Assembly (NCBI RefSeq): GCF_008365295.1
Contig: NZ_CP043505.1
Location: 3,658,001-3,722,000, forward strand
Direction: 5' to 3'
Source of the DNA: Agromyces intestinalis
GTDB lineage: Bacteria; Actinomycetota; Actinomycetes; Actinomycetales; Microbacteriaceae
Length of the DNA: 64,000 bases
Shown: positions 57,771-64,000 of the stretch, in pieces
How positions within the stretch are numbered: position 1 is the first letter of the stretch
Layout: each line of letters begins with the position of its first letter
Program-made: the position numbers and the translations under genes
Notes under the pieces: generated by a model
What the model was told of the DNA's origin: nothing
Database searches by the model: none
Seen by the model: only the letters and a program-made list of their open reading frames with translations

Positions 57771-58751
57771 GTGGCATTGACCGCAGATGTGAAGGAGGAG
57801 CTCGCTCGCGTCGAGGTCCAGAAGACGAGCGTGCGGGCCGCCGAGCTCGCCTCGATCCTCCGGTTCGCGGGCGGCCTGCACATCATCTCGAACCGGATCG
57901 CGATCGAGGCCGAGCTCGACTCGCCCGCGATCGCCAAGCGCGTCACCCGCGACCTCGGCGAGCTGTACGGCGTGCGGCCGACGGTGTCGGTGATCTCGGC
58001 GTCGGGGCTGCGGCGCCAGAACCAGTACCTCGTGCGGGTGCTCGAGGGCGGCGAGACGCTCGCGCGGCAGACCGGCCTGCTCGATGCACGCCGTCGCCCG
58101 GTGCGTGGCCTGCCGAACCGCCTCACGACCGGCTCACGCCCCGAGGTCGCGGCCGTGTGGCGCGGGGCGTTCCTCGCACACGGCAGCCTCACCGACCCCG
58201 GCCGCTCCGCAGCCCTCGAGATCACCTGCCCCGGTAACGAGACCGCGATGGCGCTCGTCGGCGCGGCGGGCCGGCTCGGGATCTCGGCGAAGGCGCGCGA
58301 GGTGCGCGGCGTGCACCGCGTCGTCATCCGCGATGGCGAGGCGATCAGCACGATGCTCGAGCTGATGGGCGCGACCGACACGGTACGCAACTGGGAAGAG
58401 CTCCGCCAGCGTCGCGAGGTGCGAGCGACGGCCAACCGCCTCGTGAACTTCGACGATGCGAACCTGCGGCGCAGCGCCCAGGCCGCGGTCGCCGCGTGCG
58501 CTCGCGTCGAACGTGCGATGGAGCTGCTCGGCGACGACATCCCCGACCACCTCAAGTACGCCGGCGAGCTGCGGCTCGCGCACCGCGACGCCAGCCTCGA
58601 CGAGCTCGGGCACCACGCCGACCCGCCGATGACGAAGGACGCGGTGGCCGGCCGGATCCGCCGACTGCTGGCGATGGCCGACAAGCGCGCCGCCGACCTG
58701 GGCGTGCCGGGCACCGAGGCGAGCCTGCCCGCCGATCTCGACATCGTCTGA
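57771..58751 (+). CDS. whiA: DNA-binding protein WhiA
   Basis: Conserved Gram-positive regulator with an N-terminal LAGLIDADG-homing-endonuclease-like fold lacking nuclease function (about 1-220) and a C-terminal helix-turn-helix (about 235-310, [19 protein letters not shown] and [14 protein letters not shown]). It controls sporulation-related division genes in Streptomyces with WhiB; in non-sporulating relatives it is linked to growth and division. It has 326 residues, beginning [18 protein letters not shown] start 57771. Position after rapZ is conserved. Confidence 0.95.
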   Translation: MALTADVKEELARVEVQKTSVRAAELASILRFAGGLHIISNRIAIEAELDSPAIAKRVTRDLGELYGVRPTVSVISASGLRRQNQYLVRVLEGGETLARQTGLLDARRRPVRGLPNRLTTGSRPEVAAVWRGAFLAHGSLTDPGRSAALEITCPGNETAMALVGAAGRLGISAKAREVRGVHRVVIRDGEAISTMLELMGATDTVRNWEELRQRREVRATANRLVNFDDANLRRSAQAAVAACARVERAMELLGDDIPDHLKYAGELRLAHRDASLDELGHHADPPMTKDAVAGRIRRLLAMADKRAADLGVPGTEASLPADLDIV

Positions 58752-58823
58752 CGCCCCGTGCGTTCGTCGTGCCTCCTCGACGTGATGTGACGCAACCCCC
58801 GACCGGTCGCGCGCCTGCGGGCA

Positions 58824-58829
58824 TAGACT
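58824..58829 (+). promoter_or_regulatory. sodA promoter -10 box
   Basis: TAGACT would start transcription near 58836, giving a leader of about 56 bases with a strong ribosome site AAGGAG at 58881-58886. No iron- or oxidative-stress regulator site was recognised. Confidence 0.4.
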
Positions 58830-58891
58830 CGAGGACGGCCGCGGTACATCCGGGCAGACGCTCGGTTCCCGGCATCTGACAAGGAGAAGGA

Positions 58892-59518
58892 ATGGCTGAC
58901 TACACCCTCCCGGATCTGGCCTACGACTACTCGGCGCTCGAGCCGGCGATCAGCGGCACGATCATGGAGCTGCACCACTCGAAGCACCACCAGGCCTACG
59001 TGACCGGCGCGAACACCGCGCTCGCCCAGCTCGCCGAGGCCCGCGAGACGGGCAATCTGGCGAACGTGAACAAGCTCGAGAAAGACCTGGCGTTCAATCT
59101 CGGCGGCCACGTCAACCACTCGATCTTCTGGACGAACCTCTCGCCCGACGGCGGCGACAAGCCGACCGGCGAGCTCGCGGCGGCGATCGACGACCAGTTC
59201 GGCTCGTTCGACGCGTTCCAGGCGCACTTCACCGCGACCGCGCTCGGCGTGCAGGGCTCGGGCTGGGCCGTGCTCGCGTGGGACTCGATCGGGCAGCGCC
59301 TCATCGTGCTGCAGTTCTTCGACCAGCAGGCGAACCTGCCGGCCGGCATCGTGCCACTGCTCATGCTCGACGTGTGGGAGCACGCGTACTACCTCGACTA
59401 CAAGAACGTGCGCGCCGATTACGTGAAGGCGTTCTGGACGATCGCGAACTGGGCGAACGTGCAGCGGCGCTTCGACGTCGCCCGTGAGAAGACGGCGGGC
59501 CTGCTGCTACTGTCGTGA
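58892..59518 (+). CDS. sodA: Superoxide dismutase (Mn/Fe type)
   Basis: Detoxifies superoxide. It has 208 residues. Metal ligands are His28 in [13 protein letters not shown], the His in NHSIFW, and Asp/His in [37 protein letters not shown] and [10 protein letters not shown] are typical of the Mn family; metal choice between Mn and Fe cannot be settled by eye. The C-terminal tail is Leu/Ser-rich (AGLLLLS). There is no signal peptide. It is a single-gene unit with a strong terminator. Confidence 0.96.
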   Translation: MADYTLPDLAYDYSALEPAISGTIMELHHSKHHQAYVTGANTALAQLAEARETGNLANVNKLEKDLAFNLGGHVNHSIFWTNLSPDGGDKPTGELAAAIDDQFGSFDAFQAHFTATALGVQGSGWAVLAWDSIGQRLIVLQFFDQQANLPAGIVPLLMLDVWEHAYYLDYKNVRADYVKAFWTIANWANVQRRFDVAREKTAGLLLLS

Positions 59519-59521
59519 TGA

Positions 59522-60616
<1,095 letters not shown>

Positions 60617-60629
60617 GCCGGTTCACGAG

Positions 60630-61844
60630 ATGTCCCTGCGAACGATCGATTCCCTCGGTCCGCTCGCCGGCAAGCGCGTCGTCGTCCGTTGCGACCTCAA
60701 CGTCCCTCTGCAGGGCGAGGTCATCACGGACGACGGCCGCGTGCGGGCGTCGGTGCCGACCATCCAGGCCCTGACCGGGCAGGGCGCCCGCGTCATCGTG
60801 GTCTCCCACCTGGGCCGCCCCGACGGCGCGCCCGACCCCAAGTACAGCCTCGCTCCGGTGGCGAAGCGGCTCGGTGAACTGCTCGGCGGCGAGGTCGCGT
60901 TCGCGACCGACACGGTCGGTGCGGATGCCTCGGCGAAGGTCGAGGCGCTCGGCGACGGCCAGGTGCTGGTGCTCGAGAACCTGCGCTTCAACCCCGGTGA
61001 GACCAGCAAGGACGAGGGCGAGCGGCGTGCGTTCGCCGAGCAGCTCGCCGCGTTCGCCGACGCCGTCGTCTCCGACGGGTTCGGCGTCGTGCACCGCAAG
61101 CAGGCGAGCGTGTGGGATCTCGAGCAGCTCCGGCCGAGCGCCGCGGGCCTGCTCATCGCCGCCGAGCTCGACGTGCTCGACCGGCTCACCGAGAACCCCG
61201 AGCGTCCCTACGCGGTGGTCCTCGGCGGCTCGAAGGTGTCCGACAAGCTCGGCGTGATCGCGCACCTGCTTCCGCGCGTCGACACGCTGCTCATCGGCGG
61301 CGGCATGCTCTTCACCTTCCTCGCGGCCCAGGGCCACGCGGTCGGCAAGAGCCTGCTCGAGGAGGACCAGATCGAGACCGTCCGCGGCTACCTCGCCGAG
61401 GCGGCCGAACGTGGCGTCGAGCTCGTGCTCCCGACCGACGTGGTCGTCGCCGAGTCGTTCTCGGCCGATGCGGCGCACGAGGTGGCGGCAGCCGACGCCA
61501 TTGAGGGCACCGCCTTCGGGGCATCCGGTCTCGGACTCGATATCGGTCCCGACACGGCGGCGGCGTTCGCCGAGCGGATCCGCGCGTCGAAGACCGTGTT
61601 CTGGAACGGTCCGATGGGCGTGTTCGAGCTCGCACCGTTCGCCGCCGGCACCCGCGCGGTCGCCGAAGCCCTCACCGAGGTCGACGGGCTCAGCGTGGTC
61701 GGCGGCGGCGACTCGGCCGCCGCGGTGCGCCAGCTCGGCTTCTCCGACGACCAGTTCGGCCACATCTCGACGGGCGGTGGGGCCAGCCTCGAGTTCCTCG
61801 AGGGCAAGCAGCTTCCCGGCCTGGAGGTCCTCGGATGGCAGTGA
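60630..61844 (+). CDS. pgk: Phosphoglycerate kinase
   Basis: Transfers phosphate from 1,3-bisphosphoglycerate to ADP. It has 404 residues from ATG 60630. [12 protein letters not shown] and [10 protein letters not shown] bind 3-[16 protein letters not shown] is the hinge region, and WNGPMGVFE and GGGDSAAAV bind nucleotide. No good ribosome site precedes the ATG, so translation is probably coupled to gap. It overlaps tpiA by ten bases. Confidence 0.97.
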   Translation: MSLRTIDSLGPLAGKRVVVRCDLNVPLQGEVITDDGRVRASVPTIQALTGQGARVIVVSHLGRPDGAPDPKYSLAPVAKRLGELLGGEVAFATDTVGADASAKVEALGDGQVLVLENLRFNPGETSKDEGERRAFAEQLAAFADAVVSDGFGVVHRKQASVWDLEQLRPSAAGLLIAAELDVLDRLTENPERPYAVVLGGSKVSDKLGVIAHLLPRVDTLLIGGGMLFTFLAAQGHAVGKSLLEEDQIETVRGYLAEAAERGVELVLPTDVVVAESFSADAAHEVAAADAIEGTAFGASGLGLDIGPDTAAAFAERIRASKTVFWNGPMGVFELAPFAAGTRAVAEALTEVDGLSVVGGGDSAAAVRQLGFSDDQFGHISTGGGASLEFLEGKQLPGLEVLGWQ

Positions 61845-62623
61845 ACCGCGTCCCGCTGATCGCGGGCAACTGGAAGATGAACCTCGACCACCTGCAGGCG
61901 ATCGCCTTCGTGCAGAAGCTCGCGTGGTCGCTGGCCGACGCCAAGCACGCGTCCGCCGATGCCGAGGTCGCCGTGTTCCCGCCGTTCACCGACCTGCGCA
62001 GCGTGCAGACGCTCGTGGCGGCTGATTCGCTGCCGATCGCGTACGGTGCGCAGGATCTTTCGGCGCACGACTCGGGCGCGTACACGGGGGAGGTCTCGGG
62101 CGCGTTCCTCGCGCAACTCGACTGCGCGTACGTCATCATCGGGCACTCCGAGCGGCGCACGCTGCACGGCGAGACCGACGCGGACGTGAATGCCAAGGTG
62201 CTCGCGGCCCAGCGTCACGGGCTGGTCCCCGTGCTCTGCGTGGGCGAGACCGCCGAGGACCTCGAGCAGCACGGCGCGAGCGCCGTGCCAGTGGCGCAGC
62301 TGCGTGCGGCGCTCGAGGGCGTCGACGCCGCGAAGGAGATCGTCGTCGCGTACGAGCCGGTCTGGGCGATCGGGTCGGGTCAGGCCGCGACGCCCGAGCA
62401 GGCCGAGCAGGTCGCGGCGGCGTTGCGGGGCGTGCTCGCCGAGCTCCTCGGCGACGATGCCGCAGCCCGCACCCGCATCCTGTACGGCGGCTCGGTCAAG
62501 GCGGCGAACATCGCCGCGTTCATGCGCGAGCCGAACGTGGACGGCGCGCTCGTCGGCGGCGCGAGCCTCGACATCGACGAGTTCAGCGCGATCGTGCGGT
62601 TCAAGAAACACATCGGAGCCTGA
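61835..62623 (+). CDS. tpiA: Triosephosphate isomerase
   Basis: Interconverts DHAP and glyceraldehyde-3-phosphate. It has 262 residues. The catalytic Lys is in [10 protein letters not shown], the catalytic His in IIGHSERR, and the catalytic Glu in [13 protein letters not shown]; the phosphate loop is [13 protein letters not shown] 61835 lies within the end of pgk. A hairpin terminator with a C(TTCG)G tetraloop follows five bases after the stop. Confidence 0.98.
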   Translation: MAVNRVPLIAGNWKMNLDHLQAIAFVQKLAWSLADAKHASADAEVAVFPPFTDLRSVQTLVAADSLPIAYGAQDLSAHDSGAYTGEVSGAFLAQLDCAYVIIGHSERRTLHGETDADVNAKVLAAQRHGLVPVLCVGETAEDLEQHGASAVPVAQLRAALEGVDAAKEIVVAYEPVWAIGSGQAATPEQAEQVAAALRGVLAELLGDDAAARTRILYGGSVKAANIAAFMREPNVDGALVGGASLDIDEFSAIVRFKKHIGA

Positions 62624-62627
62624 CGCC

Positions 62628-62657
62628 ACGGGCCTCCGGCTTCGGCCGGGGGCCCGT
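62628..62657 (+). terminator. Terminator after tpiA
   Basis: ACGGGCC (62628-62634) pairs with GGCCCGT (62651-62657); an inner CCGGC/GCCGG stem closes a TTCG loop (62641-62644), the very stable C(UUCG)G tetraloop. It ends nine bases before the secG -10 box. Confidence 0.88.
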
Positions 62658-62665
62658 GCTCTGGC

Positions 62666-62671
62666 TATACT
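62666..62671 (+). promoter_or_regulatory. secG promoter -10 box
   Basis: TATACT, nearly the consensus -10, predicts a start near 62678 and a leader of about 39 bases for secG (and probably rbpA). Confidence 0.6.
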
Positions 62672-62716
62672 CGGTAGTCGGCACGTCCACTGGGTCGTGC
62701 CCGGAAAGGGTTCACC

Positions 62717-62968
62717 GTGGAGATTCTCCAGGTCGTACTGCAGGTGCTGCTCGGTCTCACCAGCCTGCTGCTGACACTGCTCATCCTGCTGCACAAGGGC
62801 CGCGGCGGGGGTCTGTCCGACATGTTCGGTGGCGGCGTGACGTCGAGCCTGGGCGCGTCGGGCGTGGCCGAGCGCAACCTGAACCGCATCACCGTGATCT
62901 TGGGCGTCGTCTGGATCCTGTGCATCGTGGTGCTCGGGTTGATCACCAAGTTCGACAGCGCACTCTGA
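62717..62968 (+). CDS. secG: Preprotein translocase subunit SecG
   Basis: Small membrane subunit of the SecYEG channel. It has 83 residues and two membrane helices: about 3-24 (ILQVVLQVLLGLTSLLLTLL) and about 56-77 (ITVILGVVWILCIVVLGLI). Between them is the conserved loop HKGRGGGLSDMFGGG. GTG start 62717 with GGAAAGGG 8-15 bases upstream. It is followed by rbpA after 12 bases. The link to the glycolytic operon is conserved in actinobacteria. Confidence 0.95.
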   Translation: MEILQVVLQVLLGLTSLLLTLLILLHKGRGGGLSDMFGGGVTSSLGASGVAERNLNRITVILGVVWILCIVVLGLITKFDSAL

Positions 62969-62980
62969 GCGGGGGTTCCG

Positions 62981-63346
62981 ATGGTTTCCGGCAACAGCGC
63001 GATCCGCGGCTCCCGAGTCGGGGCCGGCCCGATGGGCGAGCAAGACCACGGTGTCCACGCCGACCGCGTCGCGGTGAGCTACTGGGACGCGAAGGGCAAC
63101 GAGACGATCCGCTACTTCGCGGCCAACCTGCCCGAAGATGAGATTCCCGACGTCATCGACAGCCCGTCGACCGGCCTTCCCGCCGGCCGCGACCGCGAGA
63201 ACCCGCCCGCGCTCGCGAAGACCGAGCCCTACAAGACTCACCTCGCGTACGTGAAGGAGCGTCGCTCCGAGGAGGAGGCGGCCGCTCTGCTCGAGGAGGC
63301 ACTCGAGCAGCTACGCGCCCGGCGAGGCACCGCGAAGAACGACTGA
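62981..63346 (+). CDS. rbpA: RNA polymerase-binding protein RbpA
   Basis: Actinobacteria-specific transcription factor that binds sigma-A/HrdB-type sigma and RNAP and stabilises the open complex. It has 121 residues. The N-terminal tail AIRGSRVGAGPMGE is the RNAP-interacting segment; a core beta domain (VSYWDAKGNETIRYFAANL) follows. No zinc cysteines are present, as in mycobacterial rather than Streptomyces-type RbpA. The C-terminal sigma-interacting helix region has THLAYVKERRSEEEAAALLE. It overlaps the end of the secG unit and is closed by a strong terminator. Confidence 0.94.
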   Translation: MVSGNSAIRGSRVGAGPMGEQDHGVHADRVAVSYWDAKGNETIRYFAANLPEDEIPDVIDSPSTGLPAGRDRENPPALAKTEPYKTHLAYVKERRSEEEAAALLEEALEQLRARRGTAKND

Positions 63347-63357
63347 CGCGAGAGCGA

Positions 63358-63395
63358 GAAGGGGCGGGCCGATCGGATGATCGGCCCGCCCCTTC
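63358..63395. terminator. Bidirectional terminator between rbpA and pgl
   Basis: A perfect 17-bp stem (63358-63374 with 63379-63395) and loop GGAT, between two convergent genes. The plus-strand side is followed by TGCGTGC. Confidence 0.92.
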
Positions 63396-63416
63396 TGCGT
63401 GCGGCGCAGGTGTCGT

Positions 63417-64000
63417 TCAGTAGTCGCGAGCGATGAGTTCCTCGGGAACCTCGGCCGCGGCATCCTGATCGACGAAGAACACCGTGCGTCGTCGGCCCTT
63501 GATGCCTGCGACGGGCACCTCGTCGCGCGACGCGCCCGCGAGCGCGAGCCCGAGCGCCGATGCCTTGTCGGCCCCGGCGAGCACGAACCACACGCGCTGC
63601 GAAGCGTTCAGCACCGGGCGGGTGAGGCTGAGTCGCTCGGGCGGCGGCTTGGGGGAGTTCCGCACCGCGATGACGGTGCGGTCGGTGACGCCGATGCCCG
63701 ATCGGTGCGGGAAGAGCGACGCGATGTGCCCGTCGGGCCCGACACCGAGGAATGTGATGTCGAACACGGGATGCTCGAGACCGGGCGCAGCCCACTCGGC
63801 GAGCTCGGCCGCGTACCGAACGGCGGCCTCATCGAGGTCGAGTCCGGCGTCGGCCGCGGGGAAACGGTGCACGTTCCGTTCGTCGAGGTCGAGATCGTCG
63901 AGCAGGGCGGCATCGGCTTGGGCGTCATTGCGGTCGGCATCGCCCGAAGCGACCCACCGTTCGTCGCCCCACCACACGTGCACCCGCGACCAGTCGATCG
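63417..64000 (-). CDS. pgl: 6-phosphogluconolactonase (5' end outside window)
   Basis: Hydrolyses 6-phosphogluconolactone in the oxidative pentose phosphate pathway. The visible C-terminal part of about 194 residues contains IDWSRVHVWWGDERWV at the window edge, ITFLGVGPDGHIASLFPH (catalytic His region), and SLTRPVLNASQRVWFVLAG, all typical of the DevB/Pgl family. The frame continues beyond base 64000, so the first GTG (63983) is not the true start. It converges on rbpA across a terminator. In many actinobacteria pgl closes the tkt-tal-zwf-opcA-pgl group, which would lie just outside. Confidence 0.93.
   Translation of the reverse strand, partial: IDWSRVHVWWGDERWVASGDADRNDAQADAALLDDLDLDERNVHRFPAADAGLDLDEAAVRYAAELAEWAAPGLEHPVFDITFLGVGPDGHIASLFPHRSGIGVTDRTVIAVRNSPKPPPERLSLTRPVLNASQRVWFVLAGADKASALGLALAGASRDEVPVAGIKGRRRTVFFVDQDAAAEVPEELIARDY

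Overview
This is a 64 kb stretch of very GC-rich (about 70% by eye), almost gap-free actinobacterial chromosome. The best guess is order Micrococcales, family Microbacteriaceae. The support is the gene content (actinobacterial mIHF domain, RbpA, WhiA, ANTAR response regulator, helicase-motif-less PriA, HGxxPAAW and trp-region membrane proteins), GTG/TTG starts, a leaderless-promoter style, and heavy use of the octamer GGCATCCG. No phage, IS element, CRISPR array, toxin or other foreign island was seen. I found no intergenic gap above about 250 bases. Nearly everything is on the + strand. The exceptions are a tRNA-Leu, a DUF4126 membrane protein and a partial pgl.

Layout. (1) 1-6.6 kb: mltG, then the shikimate genes aroE-aroC-aroK-aroB-aroQ, then efp and nusB. 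(2) 6.6-7.4 kb: a DoxX-type membrane gene flanked by two hairpin terminators and preceded by a set of 23-bp direct repeats. (3) 7.4-24.4 kb: the pyrimidine operon (a PyrR-binding RNA leader, then pyrR-pyrB-pyrC-PH-like-carA-carB-pyrF) running directly into an mIHF-guanylate kinase fusion, rpoZ, coaBC, metK, priA, fmt and rsmB. (4) 24.4-33.8 kb: rpe, hisE-hisG-hisF-hisI, trpE and a trp membrane protein, then HGxxPAAW-trpC-trpB-trpA, then lgt. (5) 33.9-41.4 kb: gltB-gltD and pyk. (6) 41.4-48.4 kb: tRNA-Leu(CAA), a PdtaR-like ANTAR regulator, polA, a DUF885 protein and rpsA. (7) 48.4-58.8 kb: DUF4126, coaE, uvrB, then uvrA-uvrC behind a LexA-type box, then rapZ and whiA. (8) 58.9-64 kb: sodA, gap-pgk-tpiA, secG, rbpA and the 3' part of pgl.

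The genes form a coherent biosynthetic core. Chorismate from the aro block feeds trpE. PRPP is consumed by the his and trp genes, and PyrR senses uridine nucleotides in balance with PRPP. GltBD supplies glutamate, and gap-pgk-tpiA-pyk and rpe supply carbon flux. Operons are tight, with many 1-, 4-, 8- and 10-nt overlaps, so translational coupling is expected. A recurring signal is a TAnnnT -10 box (usually TAGGCT or TAGACT) lying 6-7 nt before the start codon, which predicts leaderless mRNAs for at least nine genes.

I did not find a clearly new multi-gene system. The points most worth a second look are the mIHF-Gmk fusion, the over-represented GGCATCCG octamer, the leaderless promoter set, the his-trp operon join, the LexA box ahead of uvrA-uvrC, the PyrR leader, the 23-bp repeats ahead of doxX, and the apparent absence of yvcK between rapZ and whiA.
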